From the NCBI RefSeq assembly GCF_030160295.1, contig NZ_BSOB01000012.1:1-35264 (forward strand): 35,264 nucleotides of DNA, in the 5' to 3' direction. The notes under the pieces are model-generated. The model was not told the DNA's origin and made no database searches. It saw only the letters and a program-made list of their open reading frames with translations. Below, piece by piece: positions 24,494 through 32,610 of the stretch. Origin of the DNA: Dyella acidisoli. Lineage in GTDB: Bacteria > Pseudomonadota > Gammaproteobacteria > Xanthomonadales > Rhodanobacteraceae. How positions within the stretch are numbered: the first letter of the stretch is position 1; each line of letters opens with the position of its first letter. A program made the position numbers and the translations under genes.

Positions 24494-24577
24494 ATGAAAG
24501 CAAAGGTCTTATTTGTCAGTGGACTTCTAATCGATGTCCTTCCGATGTTAGCGATAGCGAAGTCATGGCGAATCTAA
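24494..24577 (+). CDS. 27-residue hydrophobic mini-ORF before the HNH gene
   Basis: ATG at 24494 with a perfect GGGAGG at five-base spacing; stop TAA at 24575-24577, 15 bases before the HNH start. The peptide (MKAKVLFVSGLLIDVLPMLA, then IAKSWRI) has a basic start and a hydrophobic middle, like a tiny membrane peptide. It could be a coupled leader or a small toxin-like peptide; no evidence separates these. Confidence 0.4.
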   Translation: MKAKVLFVSGLLIDVLPMLAIAKSWRI

Positions 24578-24592
24578 TCAAGGGGGGAGTTT

Positions 24593-24973
24593 ATGGATTG
24601 GTACTTTAAGTGTCCACTTTGCAAAAAGGATAGAAGTTCTGATTGGGATAACGCTGGAAAGACAGTGGAATGTGCTGAATGCAAAAAGACACGGAAAATA
24701 CCCACTCCGGCCGATCAGCATGACGCGTATGTGGACCAACACGATTGGCCTGATGATATGGAGAAGGAGGTTTTCCGAGTCAAAGGTAGGGTTTGTGTGA
24801 TCGATGCTTGTGACAGCAAGGAGATGACGCTTGACCATATCAAAGCTTGGAATAACAAGGGGAGGACTTCGGTGAGCAATCTTCAACCTATGTGCAAGTC
24901 TCACAATAGCTCTAAGAGCGATACAGATTTTTCCACATGGTTGAAAGAGAGCAAGCTTAAGTTGCGTCAATAG
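24593..24973 (+). CDS. HNH endonuclease with N-terminal zinc ribbon
   Basis: A 126-residue nuclease with GGGGGAG in front of the ATG. The N-terminal half holds two CxxC pairs (Cys7/Cys10 and Cys27/Cys30), a zinc ribbon likely to bind DNA. The C-terminal half is an HNH/beta-beta-alpha-metal domain: Cys68 and Cys73, TLDHI with His82, NLQPMCKSHNSSKSD with Asn96, Cys101 and His104. Such small HNH proteins cut DNA in restriction, phage-packaging or mobile contexts. It sits alone at the front of the defence island, 270 bases before the ABC-3C operon; it may be an independent nuclease effector. Confidence 0.85.
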   Translation: MDWYFKCPLCKKDRSSDWDNAGKTVECAECKKTRKIPTPADQHDAYVDQHDWPDDMEKEVFRVKGRVCVIDACDSKEMTLDHIKAWNNKGRTSVSNLQPMCKSHNSSKSDTDFSTWLKESKLKLRQ

Positions 24974-25185
24974 TTATCGTCTAACAGAGCGTTGGCTCAG
25001 CACTAGATTGGGTAGGGGCGTAACCCAGACTGAGCATTCTTGCTCTGGCATTTGAAGCCATTGCCACTTGGGCTAGTCGATTGTGATTACGGCAATAGAC
25101 GAGAGCGCGTCTTAGTGCTTCTCTTCGATGTTGCACTTGGAAGTTAGGGCATGGTCATGCAGGTATTTTCTTTCAAGAAGCGACA

Positions 25186-25216
25186 AAGACTGTCGATGTC
25201 GCTACTAGACAGTCTT
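25186..25216. promoter_or_regulatory. Inverted repeat AAGACTGTC/GACAGTCTT upstream of the ABC-3C operon
   Basis: Nine-base perfect arms (25186-25194 and 25208-25216) separated by 13 bases, 31 bases before the probable start codon of the first ABC-3C gene. It could be an operator for an unseen repressor or a hairpin in the leader. The repeat is not followed by a T-run long enough to be called a terminator. Confidence 0.45.
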
Positions 25217-25246
25217 CTAAGTTTCTTTTGAGACGTGGAGAGGTTC

Positions 25247-26395
25247 GTGCAAGACAAGAAAGTAGCCAATGATGCGACTGCTTCCCTTGCAGGCAGCATT
25301 TTTCAATTCTGCGTTGCTCTGGATCAATGCTTCCGTCTGGGTAAGTCGGAAAGCTTGTGGATAGAGAGGTTTGGCGATGTTACAACCTCTGAGGTTCAGA
25401 TTGAGACCAAGCAGTACGCCGACAACCTGACGGACAACCACCCAAACTTTTGGAAGACGCTGAAAAACTGGTGCGATGGAAGCTTCGATCATGCTCCGTA
25501 CTCAAAGCTTGTGCTCTTGACCACACAAACAATCGGTCCGCAGTGTAAATTGCAGAAATGGAATGATGCGAGTGCGACTGATCGTGTAGGCATTCTCGAA
25601 ACTATATGGAAAGAGGCTGGGAAGAAGTATGAGGCCGCGAAGGAAAAAGAGCCTCAAGCAAAACCATCAGGCGTTTTGAAGATACAGCGCAAATTGATGA
25701 AGAACGACAATCGGCAAAAGCTTCTTGAAGTAGCAGGGAAGGTTCTCATCTCAAGTGAAAGTGAGGGAATGCACGAGCTTTGGGACAAAATGAAGTACCT
25801 ATGGGGAAAGGGTGTTCTAGACGCCAAACGAGGCGCATTTTTAGAAGGCGCGCTTGGTTACATCATCAACCCCGATGTTATCGAAGGTGGTTGGGAGGTC
25901 ATTTTTGACGGTTTTGACGCAAAGGTTGCGGAGCTTAGGAAAACATATGGCCGAGACACTCTAGTTTTTCCAAAAAGATACCAAGTTCCATTGGTGAAAA
26001 TTGGTCAAAATGAAGTTGACCTTTATCAGGAAAAGAATTTCGTAAAAAAGATTGTCGAGATTGGGTATCAAGGAAAGATATTGTCCATCGCCATTAGTAA
26101 CTATCTATACGCAAACGACACAGTTCTAAAGGACTTCAAGGAGTATGAGATTTCTCCTGAGTCATGTCAGGGTTATATAGACGGTTTGGTCAGAATCCAC
26201 GAGACAAGGCATCGAAGTGCCAAGCGCAATATGGGGAGTGATCAGATGGCTGCTTCCCAGACTTTCTATGACGCCATTACCGGCGCTGATGCGCAACCCT
26301 TTCCAGGTTTTGATGTGACCCCCATCGACTTTCGAAACGGGGTGTATCACATGTTGGCCGATGAGAAGGATGAGGTTGTCTGGAGGCTTTGGTAA
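25247..26395 (+). CDS. ABC-3C effector: PD-(D/E)xK-like nuclease plus ABC-3C C-terminal domain
   Basis: About 382 residues from the GTG at 25247 (GGAG six bases upstream); a GTG at 25235 is the alternative. The N-terminal 100 residues have the pattern GDV-x(7)-QIETKQ, with acidic residues and E-x-K of the PD-(D/E)xK nuclease fold, followed by NHPNFWKTLKNW; this resembles Cap4/DUF4297-type DNA-cleaving domains. The C-terminal region (about 270-382) ends NGVYHMLADEKDEVVWRLW, the characteristic tail of the large component of ABC-three-component systems, and includes RHRSAKRNMGSD. In the current model this protein is the effector, held in check by the ATPase complex until an invasion signal. Its stop codon overlaps the next start as TAATG. 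Confidence 0.8.
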   Translation: MQDKKVANDATASLAGSIFQFCVALDQCFRLGKSESLWIERFGDVTTSEVQIETKQYADNLTDNHPNFWKTLKNWCDGSFDHAPYSKLVLLTTQTIGPQCKLQKWNDASATDRVGILETIWKEAGKKYEAAKEKEPQAKPSGVLKIQRKLMKNDNRQKLLEVAGKVLISSESEGMHELWDKMKYLWGKGVLDAKRGAFLEGALGYIINPDVIEGGWEVIFDGFDAKVAELRKTYGRDTLVFPKRYQVPLVKIGQNEVDLYQEKNFVKKIVEIGYQGKILSIAISNYLYANDTVLKDFKEYEISPESCQGYIDGLVRIHETRHRSAKRNMGSDQMAASQTFYDAITGADAQPFPGFDVTPIDFRNGVYHMLADEKDEVVWRLW

Positions 26396-26859
26396 TGGCC
26401 ATCAAAGCATTTCAGAATTACGCGACTCTAACCCGGAGCCCACTTGTGCTGGCTCCGGTTATTGAAAGCTTTTTCTTTGCGCTGGAGCGCCAAGAGCGCA
26501 GTATTTTGCTTAGTTACTTGGTTTTGCCAATTGTCCTCCATGCTCCTTCGAGGAAGTTCCTGGAGAACGCCAGATCAACCAGCTCGTTGATTACGTTTTG
26601 TAAGAACAAGGATTTTTTGGTGGGCCTTTCTGCCCGTGTTGAGAGGTGGAAGAGCGTAACTGGCATCGCGATACAAAATTCGGTCAGTTGCAATCATCTC
26701 GAAGTAAAGGAAGATCTATCTATTGCTGCTGGACTAGTGGCCAATGAGGTCGAGGGATTGATGCCAAAGGAGATGAAGGCGGCCAAAAATCTGGCAAAGT
26801 TGATGTCGCCTTACAGTGTTCCGGCGGTTTACAGGATTCTAGGGGTTGGAAGGCTATGA
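26395..26859 (+). CDS. ABC-3C middle component
   Basis: 154 residues, starting at the ATG that overlaps the stop of the effector gene (TAATG), with GGAGG eight bases upstream. The sequence is mainly helical (SPLVLAPVIESFFFALERQERSILLSYLVLPIVLHAPSRKFL) and matches the small 'three-component ABC system middle component' family, recognised mostly by position between effector and ATPase and by this N-terminal NxxxxRSPLVLAPVIE-like motif. It probably bridges the two larger subunits. Its stop overlaps the ATPase start by the ATGA pattern. Confidence 0.78.
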   Translation: MAIKAFQNYATLTRSPLVLAPVIESFFFALERQERSILLSYLVLPIVLHAPSRKFLENARSTSSLITFCKNKDFLVGLSARVERWKSVTGIAIQNSVSCNHLEVKEDLSIAAGLVANEVEGLMPKEMKAAKNLAKLMSPYSVPAVYRILGVGRL

Positions 26860-28850
26860 AGTGTTTTGTCAAGTTTGTTGGTGTGTTGGATAAGGATGGG
26901 GGTGTCCATCATGTTCATTTTCTGCGTGGATTGAACATCATTACAGGAAAGTCATCGACAGGGAAAAGCGCCATCATTGAGATTTTCGACTACTGCTTTG
27001 GTAGTGAAGACTACACAGTGCCCGAGGGTGAAATCACAAAGGCGGCTTCCCTTTATTTTACGGTGCTTGGCTTTGAAGGCTTTGATTTGGTTCTAGCCAG
27101 GAGGCCGGATGACAAGCACGCCTTTGTTAGAGAGGTTGAATCCTGGACAGGTGATGAGCCGATTTTTATCGATGCAAGTCTTTTTCAGGATGGATACTTC
27201 CGCCCACTCAAAGACTTTAAGGATGAGCTTGGCAGGTACTTCTCTGTAAAGATGGACAGTGTCGATGAGGACGATTCTTACAAAACCTATACTGGGAGGA
27301 GGTCGCCTACGCCGTCAGTGCGTAGCTTCACCTCGTTCATGCTCCAGCATCAGAACCTGATTGCAAACAAGCATGCTGTCTTCTATAGGTTTGATGAGAA
27401 GGAAAAAAGAGAGCAGGTCATCAATCATTTTAAGATTTTTATGGGAGTTTCGAACCAGCCTTACTTCGTCCTGTCGCAACGCCTGGAAGAGATGAATCAG
27501 GAGTTGAGGAAGCTCGAACTTTCTCTTCCAAGAAGGGATGAGGAAAAAAAGAAAGCTCGATCTCAGATTGAACATGCATTGGAAGCCTATGAGGCCATTA
27601 GCGGTTCCGCGTTTGTTGGCATGGATGCGCAAGGCGTCTTGGCTAACCCGGAGCAGTCACTTCAAAGATTGACTGAGACGACCATTAGCATAGATGCCAA
27701 TAACTCAGACTTCGATAAGCAACGTCAGGATAGGGATGTTCGTCGATCAAAAATTTTGGCTGATCTTAGGGAAATGGCCAAGAAGAAATCTGCTCTGCAA
27801 AAGTCTGTGGAATTCTCCGCCGCCTTCGTAACGAACGCTGATGCGATTCCTTTGCCAGGAAGTGCCGATATAGCAGTTTCCGCATGTCCATTTTGCCAGT
27901 CCACGGAGAATCATATTGAGCATGAGGCAAACATGCTGGTTGAAGCCATCGAATGGCTGAACAATGAACTTCGAATTTCTCCTTACATGAGGGAGACGTT
28001 TGAGGCTGAAGAGCGAGAAATCGACAATCAACTCCGATTGAAAAGAGACGAACTTAAGGCTGTTCAAGCTGAAATTGATGAGCTTGATAGACAAACGGCG
28101 GAATTGGCCCGTGGAAGATCACTGACGGAGTTGACCATTAGGGCGAAAACTCGCGTGGAGGCTACCTTGGAGCTTCTTATTTCCCTTTCCAAGGTTGATT
28201 CTCAGCCTAGAATCAACGAGCTACGTAACAGCATCAAAGATGTTACTGCGGAACTGGCAAAGTTCGACGTCAAACAAAGGATGGATGACATCCGGGTGTT
28301 CATTGACAAGGAAATGAAAGAGATTGGCGCCAATTTTGATTTCGAAGAATCGTATCTTCCAATCAATTTGCACTTCGCACTCGACACCTTTGACCTTTGG
28401 CATGAGCAAGATGGTAAGAAGATCTTCCTTCGCTCCATGGGTAGCGGCGCGAATTGGCTTTACTGCCACTTGACCCTGTTCCTGGCGATGCATCGTGCTT
28501 TTGCTGCCTATTCGGATAAGGGTTGCAAGATACCGCCTGTACTCTTCCTGGACCAGCCAACTCAGGTCTATTTTCCTAACTATCTTAGTGACTCCGGTGA
28601 AGAATTTGACGCCGAAGAATTGGCGCAAGGAGTTGGACGGGAGGGACGGGTTGATGATGATTTGGAGTCGGTGGTCAAGATGTACAAAGAGCTGATTCGG
28701 TGTTGCGAGTTGGCATCTGAGCGGTACGGTGTAACTCCTCAGATCATCGTGACTGACCATGCTGACCACCTTGATTTAGGAAACTGGAATTTTGACTCCT
28801 TTGTACGAGCCCGTTGGCGGTCACACGGATTTATACAGTTCGATTCTTAA
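26856..28850 (+). CDS. ABC-3C ATPase (DUF3732-type, SMC/Rad50-like)
   Basis: A 664-residue ATPase starting with ATGA overlap. Walker A is GKSSTGKS (residues 31-38). Long coiled-coil arms (about 180-340 and 360-470) flank CPFC (344-347), a CxxC pair at the arm tip as in the Rad50 zinc hook, which may bridge two molecules. The C-terminal head has the ABC signature SMGSGAN (527-533), Walker B VLFLDQP with Asp566 and TDHADHLDLG as the H-loop. DUF3732 proteins are the ATPase component of ABC-3C systems. It probably acts as the sensor or switch on nucleic acid, releasing the nuclease effector. It is the last gene of the three-gene operon. Confidence 0.85.
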   Translation: MKCFVKFVGVLDKDGGVHHVHFLRGLNIITGKSSTGKSAIIEIFDYCFGSEDYTVPEGEITKAASLYFTVLGFEGFDLVLARRPDDKHAFVREVESWTGDEPIFIDASLFQDGYFRPLKDFKDELGRYFSVKMDSVDEDDSYKTYTGRRSPTPSVRSFTSFMLQHQNLIANKHAVFYRFDEKEKREQVINHFKIFMGVSNQPYFVLSQRLEEMNQELRKLELSLPRRDEEKKKARSQIEHALEAYEAISGSAFVGMDAQGVLANPEQSLQRLTETTISIDANNSDFDKQRQDRDVRRSKILADLREMAKKKSALQKSVEFSAAFVTNADAIPLPGSADIAVSACPFCQSTENHIEHEANMLVEAIEWLNNELRISPYMRETFEAEEREIDNQLRLKRDELKAVQAEIDELDRQTAELARGRSLTELTIRAKTRVEATLELLISLSKVDSQPRINELRNSIKDVTAELAKFDVKQRMDDIRVFIDKEMKEIGANFDFEESYLPINLHFALDTFDLWHEQDGKKIFLRSMGSGANWLYCHLTLFLAMHRAFAAYSDKGCKIPPVLFLDQPTQVYFPNYLSDSGEEFDAEELAQGVGREGRVDDDLESVVKMYKELIRCCELASERYGVTPQIIVTDHADHLDLGNWNFDSFVRARWRSHGFIQFDS

Positions 28851-28969
28851 ATTTTACAGAGACGAAGATGTGGAGAGTTTCTGTGCGCTTTAGATCAGCA
28901 CTGATGAATGTTTAAGATCGTTGGACTTGTGGTTTTGATGACCGATTTCTATGTTGTCAGGGGATTTTT

Positions 28970-29782
28970 ATGCCTTACTCAGCAACTGTTTTCAGTGTTC
29001 TAATTGCTTCTCCTTCAGACGTCAACGATGAGAGAAAGGCCATTGCGGATGCTTTGCACGAGTGGAATTCACTTAATTCCCAAGTTACCGGTCATGTTCT
29101 TTTGCCAGTGATGTGGGAGTCTCATAGTGCTCCAGCCATGGGTGACCGTCCGCAAGAAATCATCAATAAGCAAGTGGTACGAGACTGCGATATGTTGATT
29201 GGTGCATTTTGGACGCGACTTGGATCACCAACGGGCGTGGAGGAAAGTGGCACAGTTGAAGAAATACGTTCATTTCTAAAGCAGAATAAACCTGTGATGC
29301 TTTACTACTCGAAACAGCAGGTTGACTTAGACCGCATTGATACTGCGCAACTTGAAAAGTTGAAGCAGTTTAAAGTATCAATTCGTGATAAGGGTATTCA
29401 AGCTGATTATTCTTCTCCACAGGAGTTGAAGCAGGTTTTGCTACGTCACGTGACAATCGTCATGAGAGACATGTCTGTTGCTCCAAAAGTAGACGCAAGA
29501 ACAGTTAGGGCTGCGAAAGCCTCGGTCGACGTAGATGAAGAACTTCCAGTAGCTGTTGCTAAGAAGACAAAAAGAGATGATGGTATTCGTCTCGAAGATT
29601 ACTCAGAGAAGGCTTTCGCAATAAGAGGCGACAGCACCAGTTTTATGGATCAATTGCGTGCTATGAATGGGCGATGGATACCATTGAAAACGGGCGGAAA
29701 AGGCTGGGTTTTTTCAAAAAGGAGACTTGAAGATGTCGCAAAATTGCTTGGTGTAAAGGCTGAGCTTGTGGCTCCCGATTGA
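28970..29782 (+). CDS. DUF4062 (TIR-like) protein with C-terminal RGD...GGRW...WVFSKR domain
   Basis: 270 residues; AGGGG six bases before the ATG. The N-terminal 170 residues are DUF4062: LIASPSDVNDERKAI at the first strand and helix, then VMWESHSAP, CDMLIGAFWTRLGSP, SGTVEEI with conserved Glu97/Glu98, and KPVMLYYS. DUF4062 belongs to the TIR-related superfamily, members of which sense or cleave nucleotides. A linker with many charged residues leads to a C-terminal domain (about 210-266) with AIRGDSTSFMDQLRAMNGRWIPL and GGKGWVFSKRRLEDVAKLLG, a module seen as a tail on diverse proteins. It is separated from the ABC-3C operon by 119 bases and may be an independent defence gene. Confidence 0.75.
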   Translation: MPYSATVFSVLIASPSDVNDERKAIADALHEWNSLNSQVTGHVLLPVMWESHSAPAMGDRPQEIINKQVVRDCDMLIGAFWTRLGSPTGVEESGTVEEIRSFLKQNKPVMLYYSKQQVDLDRIDTAQLEKLKQFKVSIRDKGIQADYSSPQELKQVLLRHVTIVMRDMSVAPKVDARTVRAAKASVDVDEELPVAVAKKTKRDDGIRLEDYSEKAFAIRGDSTSFMDQLRAMNGRWIPLKTGGKGWVFSKRRLEDVAKLLGVKAELVAPD

Positions 29783-29926
29783 TACTTTCGTACGTCTTGT
29801 AGGCCGAAGTGATCTTCAGTAGGAAACTGTAATAGGTGTATTTTCCGCTTTAGACACAAGCAAGAGCGCGTCTATGTGTTGTTCCAACACCCCGCGTAAA
29901 GCCAATCCAACATCCAAAGCAATCCA

Positions 29927-29957
29927 AGCCAACCCATGTGTGAGGTTGGCTTTTTTG
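29927..29957 (+). terminator. Rho-independent terminator GCCAACC/GGTTGGC-TTTTTT
   Basis: Stem AGCCAACC, loop CATGTGTGA, stem GGTTGGCT and a six-T run on the plus strand, 145 bases after the DUF4062 stop. It is a clean intrinsic terminator. It closes the island's last plus-strand transcript before the attachment repeat and the convergent tmRNA. Confidence 0.8.
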
Positions 29958-30186
29958 TGTGTCAAGGATATTTGATATGTGTTGGTAATCTGCTTTGATG
30001 CATGTGTGGTCAATCCCAAAAATACTTTGAGTGTAAAAGCCGTGTCGAAGTGATTGGTTTCACTTCGTTCCTGAACTTTCATCTGCGAGAGAAATTTTTC
30101 GATGAATAACGGTTCCAGGTTTGACTTAATTCGGGTCGGCTGAATTTCGTTGGTACCAAAGTGTGCTTGATAAGGTCCAGCAACAA
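29958..30186. other. Gene-free right end of the island
   Basis: No coding region and no integrase frame between the terminator and the right attachment repeat. This is where integrases of tmRNA-inserted elements are often encoded next to the RNA gene. Confidence 0.5.
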
Positions 30187-30577
<391 letters not shown>

Positions 30578-30605
30578 GGGGAAAAGATTGCTTTAGCGGT
30601 TGAAG

Positions 30606-30636
30606 TATATATTGTGATGGGTGTGTGCGGTATCAA
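30606..30636 (-). promoter_or_regulatory. Probable tmRNA promoter
   Basis: On the minus strand TTGATA (30636-30631) is followed after 17 to 19 bases by AATATA or TATATA. This lies about 30 bases before the mature 5' end of tmRNA, which would leave a short leader to be trimmed. Confidence 0.5.
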
Positions 30637-30682
30637 CCCGTGCAGAATGGGGCGTCGATCTTCGTTTGTTGCTTCAGAGCAA

Positions 30683-30710
30683 ATGGATTCCCGCTTTCGC
30701 GGGAATGACG
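30683..30710. repeat. Single GTCATTCCCGCGAAAGCGGGAAT-type REP unit
   Basis: Matches the right unit of the pair at 707-786 base for base over ATGGATTCCCGCTTTCGCGG and beyond. It sits between ssrA and smpB. Confidence 0.75.
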
Positions 30711-30767
30711 GCCGTGGGGGTTGCAGCAAATGCTGCGGTGCTCTGGACAAAATAGATCAGATAATCG

Positions 30768-31262
30768 TTACGCAGCGCGATTGTGCGAGCGCATGACGCG
30801 CTGCTTGTCGCGTTGCCAGTCGCGTTCCTTCTCGGTGTTGCGCTTGTCGTGCTCCTGCTTGCCGCGCGCAAGGCCGATTTCCACTTTCACCTTGTTGCCT
30901 TTCCAGTACATGGCGATGGGCACCAGGGTGTAGCCCTTGCGTTCCACGGCGCCGATGAGTTGGTCGATCTCCTGGCGATGCAACAGCAATTTGCGTGTGC
31001 GGCGATCGACGGGTACTACGTGCGTGGATGCGCTGATCAGTGGCGGGATGGAGGTGCCCACCAGGAAGATCTCGCTTTTCAACACCACGGCGTAGCCGTC
31101 GCCGAAGTTGATGCGGCCGGCGCGCAGGGCTTTCAGCTCCCAACCTTGCAGGGCAATGCCACATTCGAAGCGCTGGTCGATGTGGTATTCGTGCCGGGCG
31201 CGCTTGTTGAGGGCGATCGTGCCGCCGCTTTCTTTTTTCTCTTTGTCCTTCGCTTTTGCCAT
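30768..31262 (-). CDS. smpB: SsrA-binding protein SmpB
   Basis: A 164-residue SmpB. Conserved features are [43 protein letters not shown], the oligonucleotide-binding barrel, [52 protein letters not shown] and the basic C-terminal tail that reaches the ribosomal decoding site. It binds the tRNA-like part of tmRNA and helps it enter stalled ribosomes. It is placed 190 bases upstream of ssrA on the same strand, so the two parts of the system are neighbours, and it is divergent from ratA. The N-terminus ([14 protein letters not shown]) is slightly longer than in E. coli. Confidence 0.97.
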   Translation of the reverse strand: MAKAKDKEKKESGGTIALNKRARHEYHIDQRFECGIALQGWELKALRAGRINFGDGYAVVLKSEIFLVGTSIPPLISASTHVVPVDRRTRKLLLHRQEIDQLIGAVERKGYTLVPIAMYWKGNKVKVEIGLARGKQEHDKRNTEKERDWQRDKQRVMRSHNRAA

Positions 31263-31341
31263 GTCCGTTAAACTTTGTGTTGTCGCCCCCGAGCAGGCTG
31301 CCTGTGGACGGGCTCGACTTTATTCTTGGAATGAGGGTGCC

Positions 31342-31773
31342 GTGATCCAAATCCGCCGCAGTGCCTTGGTGAAATATTCGCCGGCGCAGATGTTCGACCT
31401 GGTCAATGAGGTCGAAGCATACCCAAAGCGCTTCGCCTGGTGTGGTAACGCCGAGGTGATCGAGCGGGGTGACAACATGCTGGTGGCGCGGCTGGATCTC
31501 AAGTTCGCCGGCTTCCATCACAGCTTTACCACCCGCAATACCGTCGATCGTCCGCGCCGCTTGCAGGTAAGTCTGGTGAACGGGCCTTTTCGCAGCCTGG
31601 AAGGTTTCTGGGATTTCATCCCGCTCGGCACGGACGGCTGCAAAGTCGCGTTGGAGCTGGATTTCGATTACGCCGGCCGCCTGGGTGGCGCGGCGCTGAA
31701 GCTGGGTTTCCAAGGCCTGGCCAGCCGCATGGTGGACGATTTCTGCCGTGAGGCGGACAAGGTCTATGGCTGA
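31342..31773 (+). CDS. ratA: RatA/COQ10-like START-domain protein
   Basis: 143 residues beginning at GTG 31342, preceded by GAGGG. The sequence IQIRRSALVKYSPAQMFDLVNEVEAYPKRFAWCGNAEVIE and the later VNGPFRSLEGFWDFIPL and VALELDFDYAGRLG are classic for the RatA/Coq10 START family. In E. coli the protein is annotated as a toxin that blocks 70S formation; in other bacteria the same family binds ubiquinone. It overlaps rnfH by eight bases, a conserved pairing in gammaproteobacteria. Divergent from smpB with about 80 bases between. Confidence 0.93.
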   Translation: MIQIRRSALVKYSPAQMFDLVNEVEAYPKRFAWCGNAEVIERGDNMLVARLDLKFAGFHHSFTTRNTVDRPRRLQVSLVNGPFRSLEGFWDFIPLGTDGCKVALELDFDYAGRLGGAALKLGFQGLASRMVDDFCREADKVYG

Positions 31774-32041
31774 CCGCGTTGCCGTGGAAGTGGTTTGCGC
31801 CACGCCAGAGCGCCAAGTGCTGCGCCGGGTGAGTCTGCCTGTCGGCAGTACGGCCATTCAAGCGGTGGAGCAGTCAGGCATTTTGCAGGAGTTGCCAGAG
31901 CTGGCGTTCGATCCGTCGCTATTGGGAGTTTTTTCCCGTCGCGTGGCGGCTGATGAACTGCTGAAAGACGGCGACCGGGTGGAAATCTACCGGCCGCTCA
32001 CGATTGATCCGAAAGACGCGCGGCGCCGCCGCGCTAAATAA
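31766..32041 (+). CDS. rnfH: RnfH-family protein (ubiquitin-like fold)
   Basis: 91 residues; the ATG at 31766 lies inside the end of ratA (ATGGCTGA). The sequence VAVEVVCATPERQVLRRVSLPVGSTAIQAVEQSGI and DRVEIYRPLTIDPKDARRRRA is the RnfH pattern, ending in the conserved RPL..DPK(D/E)xRRxRA tail. The beta-grasp fold is related to MoaD/ThiS-like proteins, but its function is unclear. It is almost always found next to ratA, so the pair is a conserved two-gene unit. Confidence 0.93.
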   Translation: MADRVAVEVVCATPERQVLRRVSLPVGSTAIQAVEQSGILQELPELAFDPSLLGVFSRRVAADELLKDGDRVEIYRPLTIDPKDARRRRAK

Positions 32042-32055
32042 GACGAGCAGGGCGA

Positions 32056-32535
32056 TCAGTTCGGACCGCCACCGCCATTATCGCCACCGTTGTCGCCGCC
32101 GCCGCCGTTGTCGCCGCCCGCGTTGGGGGACTTGTCGCCGGAGGTGTCGTTGACGTCGTATTTCGTCTTGTACTTGTTGCTCTGCTGCACCAGCTTCTGC
32201 GCATCCTGGAAGTACAGGTTGCCTTCGGTACGCACCAGCACGTCGTTGTTGAAGTAAAGGCTCATGGCATTGACCTTCATCTTCTCGCCACGATGCGAAT
32301 ACGTGGAGACGTAATCCCAGCGATTCTGGTTGAACGGCGTGGATACCGAAGGCGTGCCCAGCAGCACCAGCACCTGGCGCTTGGTGAGACCCGGCTTAAG
32401 CTGATCGGCAAGGTTCTTGTCGATGGTTTTATCGAACAGATTGCCCTGGGCCACGTCGGGGGTGTACACGAGATGGCAGCTGGCCAAAGACAGTGCCAGC
32501 GTGGCGTAACCCAGTGTGCGAATCAGCTTTTGCAT
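32056..32535 (-). CDS. bamE: Outer-membrane assembly lipoprotein BamE
   Basis: 159 residues from the ATG at 32535. The signal peptide ends in lipobox LASC with Cys20. The body has LVYTPDVAQGNLFDKTIDKNLADQLKPGLTKRQVLVLLGTPSV and FNQNRWDYVSTY, the BamE core that binds phosphatidylglycerol and stabilises BamA-BamD. The last 25 residues are a repeat of Gly, Asp and Asn (GGDNGGGGDNGGDNGGGGPN), not part of the standard fold. It is divergent from fur, with 75 bases between, an arrangement common in gammaproteobacteria. It converges with rnfH. Confidence 0.95.
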   Translation of the reverse strand: MQKLIRTLGYATLALSLASCHLVYTPDVAQGNLFDKTIDKNLADQLKPGLTKRQVLVLLGTPSVSTPFNQNRWDYVSTYSHRGEKMKVNAMSLYFNNDVLVRTEGNLYFQDAQKLVQQSNKYKTKYDVNDTSGDKSPNAGGDNGGGGDNGGDNGGGGPN

Positions 32536-32610
32536 TCGTAGTGCGTCCGGATCGTTGAGGTGTCGATGATACACTAATGGCTTGATTCCACCGTGTACCG
32601 GGAGCTTGCG

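Noticed and set aside
29883-29935. CCAATCCAA-like repeated words before the island terminator
   Set aside because: Too short and irregular to call a repeat array; probably low-complexity spacer.
30757-31857. A 366-codon minus-strand frame over smpB, ratA and rnfH
   Set aside because: It overlaps three well-recognised genes; the amino-acid composition is not protein-like.
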